From assembly GCF_017813335.1 (NCBI RefSeq), contig NZ_JAGIYY010000003.1:186001-250000 (forward strand): a stretch of DNA of 64,000 nt, written 5' to 3'. How positions within the stretch are numbered: position 1 is the first letter of the stretch; every line of letters begins with the position of its first letter. Made by a program: the position numbers and the translations under genes. Below, piece after piece: positions 17,167 to 26,254 of the stretch. The notes below the pieces were generated by a model that was not told the origin of the DNA, did no database searches, and saw only the letters and a list, made by a program, of their open reading frames with translations. Origin of the DNA: Tianweitania sediminis. GTDB lineage: Bacteria; Pseudomonadota; Alphaproteobacteria; Rhizobiales; Rhizobiaceae.

Positions 17167-18072
17167 ATGATGCTCAAGCTTGCCGCACTTCTTGGTTTTG
17201 CTCTCACCTGCAGCGTTTCAGCCTCTTCTGCGTTTGCCGCAACAGAGTGCGAAATGGTGATGCCGAGATTGAAGGATGATGTACCCCACGGAGGATGCAG
17301 CGCCGTGAAGGCGTCGGCTGCTCAAGCCGCCGCCAAGCTGCCTGCGGCACCGAAGGCATCAGTGAAAACTGCAGAAACGGGGAACGCGTTGAGCGAGTCG
17401 GTGCAGCGCTCCGCCAGTTTCGTCGCCAAGTTCAAGGCCGGTTCGAGAACCGGCTCGCCAACCATGGTCCTGCTGCATGGATCAGGCGGCGACGAAAACA
17501 GCCTCATGACCCTCGCCGCCAAAGCTTACCCCGGCGCTTCCCTGCTCGGCATTCGAGGTCGCGTCGTGCAGGAAGGCATCAACCGCTGGTACAAGCGCCT
17601 CACCCCTACAACTTTCGACCAGGATGACGTCCGCTCGGAAGCGCAGGCTTTCGCGCAGTTCATGACGGCTGCGCAGAAGGATTACGGCATCGACCTCAGC
17701 AGGGCGATCTACCTCGGCTATTCCAACGGGGCGAACCTTCTTGCCGCTGTTTCGATGCTGCATCCGGAGCTGGTGCAACGGGCCGCACTCTTGCGCCCGA
17801 TGATGGTCCTGAACACCCTGCCGGACGTTAACCTCGCCAAGGATTCCATCCTGATGGTTCCCGGCAAGTCCGACACCACCTATGGCCCCCTCGCGCCCGG
17901 CCTCGAAAAGGCCTTGGCGGAAAAAGGCGCTAAAATCACCGAGCACACGGTGGATCTCGGGCATCTCCTCGGGGATGCCGACGTCAACGTCGTGGCCGAC
18001 TGGATCCGCTCCATCGGCAGCGAAAAGAACGGCGAGGCGCCCACACAGACCGCCGCGGCAACGAACAACTGA
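17167..18072 (+). CDS. Exported alpha/beta hydrolase (carboxylesterase/phospholipase-like)
   Basis: A 301-residue exported hydrolase. Residues 1-25 form a signal peptide (hydrophobic core, then SASSAFAA). An Ala/Lys-rich spacer of about 60 residues follows. The alpha/beta hydrolase core begins at MVLLHGSGGDENSL, has the nucleophile elbow GYSNGAN, and ends at DLGHLLGDADVN, which supplies the catalytic histidine and nearby acid. This pattern belongs to the YpfH/carboxylesterase-phospholipase group acting on short acyl esters. Substrate is unpredicted. The C-terminal dozen residues are low complexity (Thr/Ala). Start ATG at 17167, immediately before a second ATG; it is divergent from the YpfJ gene. 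Confidence 0.85.
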   Translation: MMLKLAALLGFALTCSVSASSAFAATECEMVMPRLKDDVPHGGCSAVKASAAQAAAKLPAAPKASVKTAETGNALSESVQRSASFVAKFKAGSRTGSPTMVLLHGSGGDENSLMTLAAKAYPGASLLGIRGRVVQEGINRWYKRLTPTTFDQDDVRSEAQAFAQFMTAAQKDYGIDLSRAIYLGYSNGANLLAAVSMLHPELVQRAALLRPMMVLNTLPDVNLAKDSILMVPGKSDTTYGPLAPGLEKALAEKGAKITEHTVDLGHLLGDADVNVVADWIRSIGSEKNGEAPTQTAAATNN

Positions 18073-18080
18073 CCGGGGCT

Positions 18081-18098
18081 GACGGCCGGCAAACCGTC
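18081..18098 (+). terminator. Weak hairpin after the hydrolase gene
   Basis: A 5-bp GACGG/CCGTC stem starts nine bases after the stop codon and is followed by TTCGGTTC. It is short and has no T run, so it is only a possible terminator. The sequence right after it looks tRNA-like but does not fold as a tRNA. Confidence 0.3.
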
Positions 18099-18256
18099 TT
18101 CGGTTCAAATCCTGTCATGGGGATCAATTTCGGGGTTACGCAAGCGCGCAACCTTCCCTATAAGGCCGGCCTAGCCCAAGATTAAGCGTGCGCCCAGCCG
18201 GCCGGTTCATTCCGCCCGGCCTTTCGGTGCGACATGTTCGACAAACGGAAGCCATC

Positions 18257-21200
18257 ATGCCCAAACGCACCGACATCAAGTCCATTCTGATCATCGGTGC
18301 CGGTCCAATCGTGATCGGGCAGGCGTGTGAGTTCGATTATTCCGGAACCCAAGCGTGCAAGGCGCTGAAGGCGGAGGGCTACCGGATCATCCTGGTCAAT
18401 TCCAACCCGGCCACCATCATGACCGATCCGGAACTGGCGGATGCGACCTATGTCGAGCCGATCACGCCGGAAGTGGTGGCCAAGATCATCGCCAAGGAGC
18501 GGCCCGACGCGCTGCTGCCCACGATGGGCGGCCAGACCGCCCTGAACACGGCGCTGTCCCTGCGCCGCATGGGTGTTCTCGAGCGCTACAATGTCGAGAT
18601 GATTGGCGCCAATGCCGAAGCGATCGACAAGGCCGAGGACCGTTCGCTGTTCCGCGAAGCCATGGCCAAGATCGGCCTGGAAACGCCGAAGTCGATGCTG
18701 GCCAACGCTTCCGCCGTGAAAGACACCGACAAGGATGCGCACAAGGCGCGTCGCGCGGAGCTGAAGGCGAGCAACCCGGACGATCTCGACGCACGGCTTG
18801 ATGCGCTCGAAACCGAATGGAACCTCGGCGAGGGCGACCGCAAGCAGCGTTATGTCAGCCACGCAATGGGGATTGCGGCGCAGGCGCTCGACCATGTCGG
18901 CCTGCCCGCGATCATCCGCCCCTCCTTCACCATGGGCGGCACGGGCGGCGGTATCGCCTACAACCGTGCCGAATTCTTCGACATCGTCGCGTCCGGGCTG
19001 GATGCGTCGCCAACAACGGAAGTGCTGATCGAAGAAAGCGTTCTCGGCTGGAAGGAGTATGAGATGGAGGTCGTCCGCGACAAGGCGGACAATTGCATCA
19101 TCGTGTGCTCCATCGAGAACCTCGATCCGATGGGCGTTCACACCGGCGACTCGATCACCGTCGCGCCGGCTTTGACGCTGACCGACAAAGAATACCAGAT
19201 GATGCGCAACGCCTCGATCGCGGTGCTGCGCGAGATCGGCGTGGAAACCGGCGGCTCCAACGTGCAGTTCGCCGTGAACCCGGCCGATGGACGCCTTGTC
19301 GTGATCGAGATGAACCCGCGCGTATCGCGCTCCTCCGCGCTGGCTTCCAAGGCCACTGGCTTCCCGATCGCCAAGATCGCCGCCAAGCTTGCGGTCGGCT
19401 ACACGATGGACGAGTTGGAAAACGACATTACCGGTGGCGCAACGCCCGCGTCCTTCGAGCCGTCGATCGACTACGTCGTCACCAAGATCCCACGCTTTGC
19501 CTTCGAGAAGTTTCCCGGCGCCGACAATGTTCTGACCACCGCCATGAAGTCGGTCGGCGAGGTCATGGCGATCGGCCGCACCTTCCCTGAAAGCCTGCAG
19601 AAGGCGCTGCGCGGTCTCGAAACCGGCCTCACCGGCCTGGACGAGATCGAGATCCCGGGGCTCGGCCTCGGCGAAGATCGCAACGCCATCCGGGCCGCGC
19701 TTGGCACACCGACGCCGGACCGGCTGCGCATGGTGGCGCAGGCGATCCGCATGGGCACGTCGCTCGAAGACGTGCACGAGATGTGCAAGATCGATCCGTG
19801 GTTTCTGGAGCAGATCGCCGGCATCATCGCCATGGAAAGCCGTGTACGCGAGCACGGCTTGCCTAAGGATGCCAAGAACCTGCGCCGCCTCAAGGCGATG
19901 GGCTTCTCCGACGCCCGGCTCGGCTCGCTTGTGAAGAGCGACGCGCAAGCGGTTCAGAAGATTCGCGAAAAGCTCGACGTTCATCCGGTTTACAAGCGCA
20001 TCGACACCTGTGCAGCGGAGTTCGCGGCACCCACCGCCTACATGTATTCCACCTATGAAGTGCCGTTTGCCGGCCAGATGGCTGACGAAGCGCGCGTGTC
20101 TGACGCCAAGAAGGTCGTGATCCTGGGCGGCGGTCCGAACCGCATCGGCCAGGGCATCGAGTTCGATTATTGCTGCTGTCACGCGGCCTTCGCGCTGGCC
20201 GAGGCAGGCTATGAATCGATCATGATCAACTGCAACCCGGAAACGGTTTCCACCGACTACGACACGTCGGATCGCCTGTATTTCGAGCCGCTGACCGATG
20301 AGGACGTGCTGGAAATCCTGCGCAAGGAGCAGCAGGCCGGTACGCTGCATGGGGTTATTGTGCAGTTCGGCGGTCAAACGCCGCTCAAGCTCGCCGCCGC
20401 GCTGGAAAAGGCGGGCATTCCGATCCTGGGAACGTCGCCGGATGCGATCGACCTCGCCGAAGATCGCGACCGCTTCCAGAAGCTCCTGCACAAGCTCGGC
20501 CTCCTGCAGCCCAAGAACGGCATCGCCTATTCGGTCGAGCAGGCGCGGCTGGTGGCGGGCGAACTCGGCTTCCCGCTGGTGGTGCGGCCCTCCTACGTGC
20601 TCGGCGGCCGCGCCATGCAGATCGTCCATGATGCCGGCCAGTTGCAGAATTACCTGCTCGACACCGTGCCGGGCCTCGTTCCCGAAGACATCAAGCAGAA
20701 GTACCCGAACGACAAGACCGGCCAGATCAACACGCTGCTTGGCAAGAACCCGCTTCTGTTCGACACTTATCTGACGGACGCGATCGAGGTCGACGTCGAC
20801 GCTCTTTGCGACGGCGAAGACGTGTATGTGTCGGGCATCATGGAGCACATCGAGGAGGCCGGCATTCATTCGGGCGACAGCGCCTGTTCCTTGCCGGTGC
20901 ACTCGCTGTCCGACGAACTGGTTGCCGAGTTGGAGCGCCAGACGGCGGCCATGGCGCGCGCACTGGATGTCGGCGGCCTGATGAACGTGCAGTACGCCAT
21001 CAAGGATGGCGCCATCTTTGTGCTCGAAGTCAATCCGCGCGCGTCGCGTACGGTACCCTTCGTGGCAAAGACCGTGGGCCGGCCGATCGCCAAGATCGCG
21101 GCCCGGATCATGGCCGGCGAAACGCTTGAGCAGGCATTCGGGCACTATGGAACGAAGCCGAACCCGCACAAGCTCGGCCACATCGCGGTGAAGGAAGCCG

Positions 21201-21739
21201 TGTTCCCCTTTGCCCGTTTTCCCGGCGTCGACATCCTGCTCGGACCCGAGATGCGCTCCACGGGCGAGGTGATTGGCCTCGACAAGGATTATGCGCTGGC
21301 GTTTGCGAAGTCGCAGTTGGGAGCCGGCGTCGATCTCCCGCGCTCTGGCACGCTGTTTGTTTCGGTGCGCGACGAGGACAAGGAGCGCGTGCTCCCTTCG
21401 GTGAAGAAGCTTGCCGAGTTGGGCTTCAAGGTTGTCGCCACCTCAGGCACTGCCCGCTACCTGCGCGAGCACGACATCGAGGTGGAAAAGATCAACAAGG
21501 TCCTAGAAGGTCGTCCACACATCGAGGACGCCATCCGCAATCGGCAGGTGCAACTGGTGTTCAATACCACCGATGGGCAAAAGGCGCTCTCGGACTCCAA
21601 GTCGCTGCGCCGCGCAACCCTGATGCAGAAGGTGCCTTATTACACCACGCTCGCGGGTGCTGCCGCTGTTGCGGAGGCCATCGCCGCCCTCAAGGCCGGC
21701 AGCCTCGAAGTACGGCCTCTGCAGGATTATTTTCGCTGA
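18257..21739 (+). CDS. carB: Carbamoyl-phosphate synthase large subunit
   Basis: The 1160-residue synthase subunit of carbamoyl-phosphate synthase, which with CarA makes carbamoyl phosphate from bicarbonate, ATP and glutamine-derived ammonia. It has the two homologous ATP-grasp halves: the first begins with [22 protein letters not shown], the second with [21 protein letters not shown] at about residue 615. The oligomerisation domain lies between them and the MGS-like allosteric domain is at the C-terminus (from about 1010). A roughly 40-residue insert around residues 150-190 ([12 protein letters not shown], then [11 protein letters not shown]) is typical of Rhizobiales CarB. The ATG at 18257 is chosen because homology begins at MPKRTDIKS; an earlier in-frame ATG at 18188 adds non-conserved residues. 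Confidence 0.98.
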   Translation: MPKRTDIKSILIIGAGPIVIGQACEFDYSGTQACKALKAEGYRIILVNSNPATIMTDPELADATYVEPITPEVVAKIIAKERPDALLPTMGGQTALNTALSLRRMGVLERYNVEMIGANAEAIDKAEDRSLFREAMAKIGLETPKSMLANASAVKDTDKDAHKARRAELKASNPDDLDARLDALETEWNLGEGDRKQRYVSHAMGIAAQALDHVGLPAIIRPSFTMGGTGGGIAYNRAEFFDIVASGLDASPTTEVLIEESVLGWKEYEMEVVRDKADNCIIVCSIENLDPMGVHTGDSITVAPALTLTDKEYQMMRNASIAVLREIGVETGGSNVQFAVNPADGRLVVIEMNPRVSRSSALASKATGFPIAKIAAKLAVGYTMDELENDITGGATPASFEPSIDYVVTKIPRFAFEKFPGADNVLTTAMKSVGEVMAIGRTFPESLQKALRGLETGLTGLDEIEIPGLGLGEDRNAIRAALGTPTPDRLRMVAQAIRMGTSLEDVHEMCKIDPWFLEQIAGIIAMESRVREHGLPKDAKNLRRLKAMGFSDARLGSLVKSDAQAVQKIREKLDVHPVYKRIDTCAAEFAAPTAYMYSTYEVPFAGQMADEARVSDAKKVVILGGGPNRIGQGIEFDYCCCHAAFALAEAGYESIMINCNPETVSTDYDTSDRLYFEPLTDEDVLEILRKEQQAGTLHGVIVQFGGQTPLKLAAALEKAGIPILGTSPDAIDLAEDRDRFQKLLHKLGLLQPKNGIAYSVEQARLVAGELGFPLVVRPSYVLGGRAMQIVHDAGQLQNYLLDTVPGLVPEDIKQKYPNDKTGQINTLLGKNPLLFDTYLTDAIEVDVDALCDGEDVYVSGIMEHIEEAGIHSGDSACSLPVHSLSDELVAELERQTAAMARALDVGGLMNVQYAIKDGAIFVLEVNPRASRTVPFVAKTVGRPIAKIAARIMAGETLEQAFGHYGTKPNPHKLGHIAVKEAVFPFARFPGVDILLGPEMRSTGEVIGLDKDYALAFAKSQLGAGVDLPRSGTLFVSVRDEDKERVLPSVKKLAELGFKVVATSGTARYLREHDIEVEKINKVLEGRPHIEDAIRNRQVQLVFNTTDGQKALSDSKSLRRATLMQKVPYYTTLAGAAAVAEAIAALKAGSLEVRPLQDYFR

Positions 21740-21747
21740 CGATCTGA

Positions 21748-21775
21748 GGTCTCCTGTCAGCACAGTCAGGAGACC
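21748..21775 (+). terminator. Hairpin downstream of carB
   Basis: A perfect 9-bp stem GGTCTCCTG/CAGGAGACC starts nine bases after the carB stop codon. The following bases (ATCCCCTTCC) contain no T run, so termination would be weak or factor-assisted. Confidence 0.5.
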
Positions 21776-21864
21776 ATCCCCTTCCGGAGATCTGTCGATA
21801 ACCTGACGGAACCCGCGTCACTTGCCCTTTGTTTTGCATTCACGCACAAGCAAAGGGATCAACC

Positions 21865-22083
21865 ATGAGCAACATCGCCAAGGGATCGAAGGTCGAGTGG
21901 AACTGGGGTGGCAGCAAGGCGGAAGGCGAGGTGGCCGAAAAGTTCACCAAGCCCGTCCAGCGCACCATCAAGGGCACGAAGGTCAAGCGCAACGCATCCA
22001 AGGATGAACCTGCTTTTCTGGTGAAGCAGGAAGACGGCGACCGGGTTCTGAAAAGCGGGTCAGAGCTTCACAAGAAAAACTGA
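21865..22083 (+). CDS. DUF2945 (hypervirulence-associated Tudor-like) small protein
   Basis: A 72-residue basic protein matching the DUF2945 family: NIAKGSKVEWNWGGSKAEG, then the repeated Lys/Thr/Val beta strands ending at AFLVKQEDGDRVLKSGSELHK. The family has been linked to fungal hypervirulence-associated Tudor domains; the bacterial function is unknown. The start is the ATG at 21865 with AAAGGG upstream; a frame opening at 21829 has no ribosome binding site. It is about 125 bases downstream of carB, after the carB hairpin, so it probably has its own promoter. Confidence 0.85.
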   Translation: MSNIAKGSKVEWNWGGSKAEGEVAEKFTKPVQRTIKGTKVKRNASKDEPAFLVKQEDGDRVLKSGSELHKKN

Positions 22084-22143
22084 CATGGCGTCAAAAAAAC
22101 CCGGGCCGACCTGTCTCTCCACAAGGCGACTTTCCTGCACCCC

Positions 22144-23175
22144 TCAGTCGGTGAGGGACAGCGTCGGCGCTCCAGCCGTTTGCGCGACGCCCGGCAAAGA
22201 CTGAACAACCAGCCGGCTGCCACGATCGAGTTCGGCGTGTTTCTTTGCCGCGGCGTCGGCTGATGCAACCTGAACGGAAGCGGCTGCCTTGCCCGGACGC
22301 AAACCGGCTTCTTCAAGAAGACCGCGCTTCTTCGCATCGTAGTAATAGCCGCGGGAGTAATATTTCACGGCCTGATCGTGATCACCCTTGGCGGTGATGA
22401 ACGCGCCGCGAAGATATTTCACGGCATAGGTCAGGTTGGTTTCAGCGTCGAGCAAGCCGCTGGCGGTACCCTGGTAGCCCATGCCTTTAGCCGTGTCGTG
22501 GCGGATTTGCATGAGGCCCCAATAAGGGCCGTTGCGTGCCGCTGGGTTGAAGGTGCTTTCCCGTTTCACCACGCGGCGGACCAGTTCAAGCGGAACCTGA
22601 TAAACCTGCGCATAGCGGGCAATCAGCGCGTCGAGTTCCGGGCTGCGCGCGGCAACGGGCTCTTTCGGCGCGGTCGTGTTGAGTGAGGCAAGAACAACCG
22701 GTTTCGCAACCGCAGGTGCCGCCACAACGGCTGGGGTGCTCGCGGCAGAAAGGACAGCGGGAGCAGGCGTGGCGGTTGCCGCGCTGGCAACAACGCCTGC
22801 CGAGGGAACGCCATCGCCCTGCCCTGTGCGCAGTTCCGCCGCAACCGAAGCGGCATCCGGCGTTGCGGGTTGCGTGGATTCGGTTGTGACTGCGTTCTGC
22901 AAGGCCGCAAGCCCACCGCTCGGGGGCGTTGCGCTTGCATAAGCAACGGCTGAAATCACGGTGCCTTTGAGCGACGCATCGGCAACCGCGGTTTCGCGAT
23001 CAGCGCTTGCCACATCCATGCTGTCCGGTAGGCCGGCAGCAACCACAGTGGGGGCCGGTTGCCCAACGGGCGCGAGCGAAGCTGTCTGGTTGGACCCGGA
23101 AGTGGCGGTGCATCCGGCACTCGCCAGAAGTCCGGCGACACCCAGGATGCGCAAGCAAGTCGTGCTGGTCGGCAA
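22144..23175 (-). CDS. Lytic transglycosylase lipoprotein (SLT family)
   Basis: A 343-residue probable outer-membrane lipoprotein. The signal peptide ends in the lipobox LASAGC (cysteine at about residue 22). A long Ala/Val/Pro-rich low-complexity linker runs to about residue 180. The SLT catalytic domain occupies about 185-290: the sequence LDALIARYAQVYQVP, the catalytic glutamate in RRVVKRESTFNP, then GPYWGLMQIRHDTA and NLTYAVKYLRGAF, then AVKYYSRGYY. It cleaves peptidoglycan glycan strands with formation of 1,6-anhydro ends. The C-terminal 45 residues are hydrophilic and not conserved. No clear operon partner; the next gene on this strand is beyond 25.5 kb. Confidence 0.88.
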   Translation of the reverse strand: MPTSTTCLRILGVAGLLASAGCTATSGSNQTASLAPVGQPAPTVVAAGLPDSMDVASADRETAVADASLKGTVISAVAYASATPPSGGLAALQNAVTTESTQPATPDAASVAAELRTGQGDGVPSAGVVASAATATPAPAVLSAASTPAVVAAPAVAKPVVLASLNTTAPKEPVAARSPELDALIARYAQVYQVPLELVRRVVKRESTFNPAARNGPYWGLMQIRHDTAKGMGYQGTASGLLDAETNLTYAVKYLRGAFITAKGDHDQAVKYYSRGYYYDAKKRGLLEEAGLRPGKAAASVQVASADAAAKKHAELDRGSRLVVQSLPGVAQTAGAPTLSLTD

Positions 23176-23266
23176 AGGTTTACCGCTCCCTTTTTGATGC
23201 TCGAACTGCCCAACCCCAGACGCTGCCTACAGGACCACAGACCTTGCTTCAACCCGGCATAAGGCT

Positions 23267-23905
23267 TTGTTAAGTTCCGGCTTGCGCTTCAATCAAGCCT
23301 GTGTTCCCCTTACGTTCATATCGTTCTGCAACTTTGTTGTTGAAGCACAAGGGCTTACTCGTTTGGTGCTGGCGGCGCATTTTTTCGACACACGATTAGG
23401 CCGAATGGGACTCGTTTGGTCGGAACACGGCGTCCGAAGCTTCCGCTTGCCGAGGCAAGAAGAGGATGTCGCGACGCTGGCGCCGCGGATGGGGCCGATC
23501 AGAGAGCAGGATCCTGTTGGCTGGGTGGAGGACCTGATCCGGCGGGTCCACCTCTACACCGACGGTGGCCAGCCGTGTTTCAGCGACGTGCGGCTCGATT
23601 GGACCGCCGCTTCCGCTGGAGATCGCCGCATCTACGAGTGCCTGCGCGCTGTTGAGCATGGTCAAACGATCACCTATGGCGAAGTGGCCCGACGGGCAAA
23701 GGCTGCAGGCGGCGCCCTCGGCGTCGGTCAGATCATGGCACGTAACCCCTGGCCGCTCATTGTGCCCTGTCATCGCGTCGTGGGAGCGAACGGCAAACTG
23801 GTCGGCTTTTCGGCACCGGGCGGCATTATCACGAAGATGCGCCTGCTCCAGCTTGAGGGGGCGAAACCGCCGCAAGATGGGCAGCAAGCAAGCTTCGCGT
23901 TCTGA
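23267..23905 (+). CDS. ogt: Methylated-DNA--cysteine S-methyltransferase (Ogt type)
   Basis: A suicide DNA-repair protein that transfers a methyl group from O6-methylguanine to a cysteine. The C-terminal domain carries the acceptor-cysteine motif PCHRVVG with the cysteine codon at 23768-23770, preceded by IMARNPWPLIV and followed by GKLVGFSAPGGI. The GQTITYGEVARRAKAAGG helix-turn-helix lies just upstream. The N-terminal half (RLGRMGLVWSEHGVR to DWTAASAGDR) fits the ribonuclease-like domain. The start is uncertain: homology begins near residue 43 of the longest frame, and a GTG at about 23365 or a nearby codon could be the real start. The downstream cold shock gene is 200 bases away and independent. 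Confidence 0.88.
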   Translation: MLSSGLRFNQACVPLTFISFCNFVVEAQGLTRLVLAAHFFDTRLGRMGLVWSEHGVRSFRLPRQEEDVATLAPRMGPIREQDPVGWVEDLIRRVHLYTDGGQPCFSDVRLDWTAASAGDRRIYECLRAVEHGQTITYGEVARRAKAAGGALGVGQIMARNPWPLIVPCHRVVGANGKLVGFSAPGGIITKMRLLQLEGAKPPQDGQQASFAF

Positions 23906-24055
23906 CGCGTGAAGCAGACGCGGCCGCAAGAGCCTGCTCCGTCTTGATCTTTTCGCACGCGCCAGTTAAATGGCGATTGGAATTTCGGCTGATCGGACCT
24001 CTGGCCCGCGCTGCGCGCGTTTTCTGACGTCAATCCCAAAATTTCGAACCCATCT

Positions 24056-24072
24056 ATCCGTGGTTCACGGAT
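24056..24072 (+). promoter_or_regulatory. Hairpin in the cold shock gene leader
   Basis: A perfect 7-bp stem ATCCGTG/CACGGAT with a GTT loop lies 31 to 48 bases before the cold shock gene start. It is in the expected 5' untranslated region. Leaders of cspA-like genes commonly fold to control stability or translation at low temperature, but whether this stem does so here is inferred from position only. Confidence 0.4.
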
Positions 24073-24103
24073 TGTAGAAAACCGCAGACGACAGGAAGTT
24101 CAC

Positions 24104-24316
24104 ATGCCGACAGGAACCGTGAAGTGGTTTAACACCACAAAGGGTTACGGTTTTATCCAGCCTGACCAGGGCGGCCCGGACGTTTTCGTCCACATCTCGG
24201 CCGTTGAGCGTTCAGGCATGACCTCGTTGAACGAAGGTCAGAAGATCAACTTCGAAGTGGCTCAGGATCGCCGCACCGGCAAGTCCGCTGCGCAGAACAT
24301 CACTTCGGCTGGCTGA
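24104..24316 (+). CDS. Cold shock protein (CspA family)
   Basis: A 70-residue single cold-shock domain that binds single-stranded RNA and DNA. Both nucleic-acid-binding motifs are present: RNP1 as KGYGFIQP (about residues 13-20) and RNP2 as DVFVHISA (about 26-33). The start is GTGAAGTGGTTT-like in spirit but begins at ATG 24104 (MPTGTVKWFN) with AGGAAG upstream. It is monocistronic: its leader is about 200 bases from ogt and it ends in a strong terminator 30 bases downstream. Whether it is cold-inducible cannot be told from sequence, since Rhizobiales carry several paralogues. Confidence 0.93.
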   Translation: MPTGTVKWFNTTKGYGFIQPDQGGPDVFVHISAVERSGMTSLNEGQKINFEVAQDRRTGKSAAQNITSAG

Positions 24317-24346
24317 TCCCTTCGTTCAAACGAAGCGACGGTTTCG

Positions 24347-24373
24347 AAAAAGGCGGGGCAACCCGCCTTTTTT
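24347..24373 (+). terminator. Strong Rho-independent terminator of the cold shock gene
   Basis: Stem AAAAAGGCGGG/CCCGCCTTTTT with a GCAA loop, followed by a T run. It starts 30 bases past the cold shock stop codon. Its flanking A and T tracts make it usable in both directions, but only the plus-strand gene needs it here. Confidence 0.9.
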
Positions 24374-24535
24374 CTTTGCAGCATGAGCCAGATTTTTCGC
24401 TGCTGCCCTTGATTTCGTGTCGGACCCGATCCAATTTCGCCGCTGTAGTGCCGGGCCCCTCTGGCGAAGCAGCGTCCAAGCTGCCTCGTGATGTCGGAGC
24501 TACTCCAATGTTCAATTGGCAGATGGTCCGGCAAA

Positions 24536-25555
24536 ATGGATGCGCTTCTCGGCGCCCTTATGGGCGATTTTCTTGGTACTCCTGTCTACTTCTGGGTGGC
24601 GTTTCTCGCCATCGTCATCGGCCTTCTGGTCTTTGATCTCGGCGTCCTCCATCGCGACGAACACGAGATCTCGGCAAGGGAAAGCCTGACACTCTATGCA
24701 GGCTATGTCAGCATCGCGATGCTCTTCGGCGCCTGGGTTTGGTGGTCGCGCGGCTCTGAGGCCGGGCTTGAGTTCTACACCGGCTACCTGATCGAGCAGA
24801 GCCTGGCGATGGACAACATGTTCGTCATCGCCACGATCTTCGGCTTCCTGGGGATCCCACGGCTTTACCAGCATCGCGTGCTGTTCTGGGGCATCCTCGG
24901 TGTCATCCTGTTCCGCGCGATCCTGATCGGTGTGGGTGCGGCATTGGTTTACCAGTTCAACTGGATCCTGGCGGTTTTCGGCGCCTTCCTGATCTTCACC
25001 GGCATCAAGATGTTCTCGCACAAGGACGAGGAGCCGGATCTCGAGCAAAACGCGATCTACAATTTCCTGCGGCGGCGGTTCCGCATCACGTCCGTGCTGG
25101 ACGGCCGGAATTTCACGACGATGCAGCCCGACCCGAAAACAGGCAAGCTCGTGCGCTTCCTGACGCCGCTCGGTGTCGCGCTGATCATGGTCGAAGCGGT
25201 TGACCTGATCTTTGCGGTGGACTCCGTACCCGCGGTTTTCGCGGTCACTCAGGATACCTTCATCGTCTACACCTCGAACATCTTCGCGATCCTGGGTCTG
25301 CGTGCGCTTTACTTCGCCCTGGCAGCGGCCATGAACCGGTTCCGCTATCTGCAGGTCTCGCTGGCGATCGTTCTGGTGCTGATCGGCATCAAGGTGACCC
25401 TCGTGCCGTTCGGGATCCATCTGGATACGCTGTTGTCGCTTGTAGCAACCATCAGCATCCTGGCGGGCGGCGTGTTCTACTCGATGTGGAAAACCCGCAA
25501 CGAGCCGAATATCAGCGCGCAGGAAGATCCGACCCAGGGTCAGCTCGAACCCTGA
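24536..25555 (+). CDS. TerC family integral membrane protein
   Basis: A 339-residue polytopic protein with about nine membrane segments of the TerC/Alx family. Family hallmarks are LVFDLGVLHRDEHEIS in the first loop, SLAMDNMFVIATIF with its membrane-embedded Asp, and MVEAVDLIFAVDSVPAVFAVTQD with two more conserved acidic residues. Family members include tellurite resistance TerC and the manganese exporter Alx; the transported ion here is unknown, though manganese export is a good guess. The start is the ATG at 24536 (MDALLGALMG), although GTG 24488 and ATG 24491 are in frame; all lack a strong ribosome binding site. I found no yybP-ykoY riboswitch core upstream. The cytosolic tail after about residue 320 is hydrophilic. 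Confidence 0.88.
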   Translation: MDALLGALMGDFLGTPVYFWVAFLAIVIGLLVFDLGVLHRDEHEISARESLTLYAGYVSIAMLFGAWVWWSRGSEAGLEFYTGYLIEQSLAMDNMFVIATIFGFLGIPRLYQHRVLFWGILGVILFRAILIGVGAALVYQFNWILAVFGAFLIFTGIKMFSHKDEEPDLEQNAIYNFLRRRFRITSVLDGRNFTTMQPDPKTGKLVRFLTPLGVALIMVEAVDLIFAVDSVPAVFAVTQDTFIVYTSNIFAILGLRALYFALAAAMNRFRYLQVSLAIVLVLIGIKVTLVPFGIHLDTLLSLVATISILAGGVFYSMWKTRNEPNISAQEDPTQGQLEP

Positions 25556-25561
25556 TCGGCA

Positions 25562-26176
25562 TCAGGAAGGCAGCCAGGCCATGTCCACATGGTCTGGCTC
25601 AGCCTGGACGCGCTGGAGCCATTCGCCTATCGCCGGAAATTGGCTCATGTCGAATCCGGCACGGCCCGCTTCCTGGGTGTAGGCATAAAGCGCAAGATCG
25701 GCCAGGGTGAGCGACGCGCCGACCAGAAACGCCGTCTTCTCCAACTGCCTTTCCATTACAGTGAGAGCCTTATTGCCGCCAGCGAGGCTGGCGGCAAGCT
25801 TCTCCGGCGTCGCCTCTGCGGCCCGCTCAGGATAGATGATCAGCGCCCGGCGCACCGCGACATACGGCTCATGGCTGTATTGCTCAAAGAAGAGCCATTG
25901 GTACATCAAGGCGCGGTCATAAGCATCGCGCGGCACGAACCCGGTCCCCTCGCCGAGATAAAGCAGAATCGCGTTGGACTCGGCAAGGAGCCGCCCGTCC
26001 TGCAGCTCAAGCAAGGGAACCTTCCCGTTCGGGTTCTTTTGGAGAAAAGACGCCTGCCGGGTCGAGCCGTCGATGGCGCTAACTTCAACATGGCGAAACG
26101 GCTGCGCAAGCTTGGCCAGCAGCAGCCTCGGCTTGTAGCAGTTGCCGCTATCTTGTTGGCCGTAAAGGGTCAGCAT
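25562..26176 (-). CDS. Glutathione S-transferase family protein
   Basis: A 204-residue GST. The thioredoxin-like N-terminal domain (about 1-80) begins MLTLYGQQDSGNCYKPRLLL and contains the cis-proline and glutathione-binding motif GKVPLLELQDGRLLAESNAILLYL. The helical C-terminal domain follows, with FLVGASLTLADLALYAY as the N-capping box. A serine or cysteine at positions 10-13 (SGNC) is the candidate activator of glutathione. Subfamily and substrate are not assigned. The ATG at 26176 has GGAGCGACC before it; the ATG at 26206 gives ten non-conserved residues. It converges on terC, with seven bases between the stop codons. Confidence 0.9.
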   Translation of the reverse strand: MLTLYGQQDSGNCYKPRLLLAKLAQPFRHVEVSAIDGSTRQASFLQKNPNGKVPLLELQDGRLLAESNAILLYLGEGTGFVPRDAYDRALMYQWLFFEQYSHEPYVAVRRALIIYPERAAEATPEKLAASLAGGNKALTVMERQLEKTAFLVGASLTLADLALYAYTQEAGRAGFDMSQFPAIGEWLQRVQAEPDHVDMAWLPS

Positions 26177-26254
26177 GGTCGCTCCGACGGAAGAAGGGAC
26201 GCGCATTCTGCCGAAGCTGGAGGGACGAACCAGCCAATTGTTCTTGTGGTTCGA

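Noticed and set aside
18075-18125. Complete tRNA gene upstream of carB
   Set aside because: Only a T-loop-like piece is seen; there is no D or anticodon arm with a coding-compatible 5' half, and the T stem is mismatched.
18182-21181. 999-residue open frame antisense to carB
   Set aside because: It is in the reading frame created by GC-rich third positions opposite carB, has no start signal or recognised family, and runs against a full-length CarB.
24376-24535. yybP-ykoY manganese riboswitch upstream of terC
   Set aside because: TerC genes often have one, so I looked for its GGGGAGTAG-type core, but it is not in this interval.
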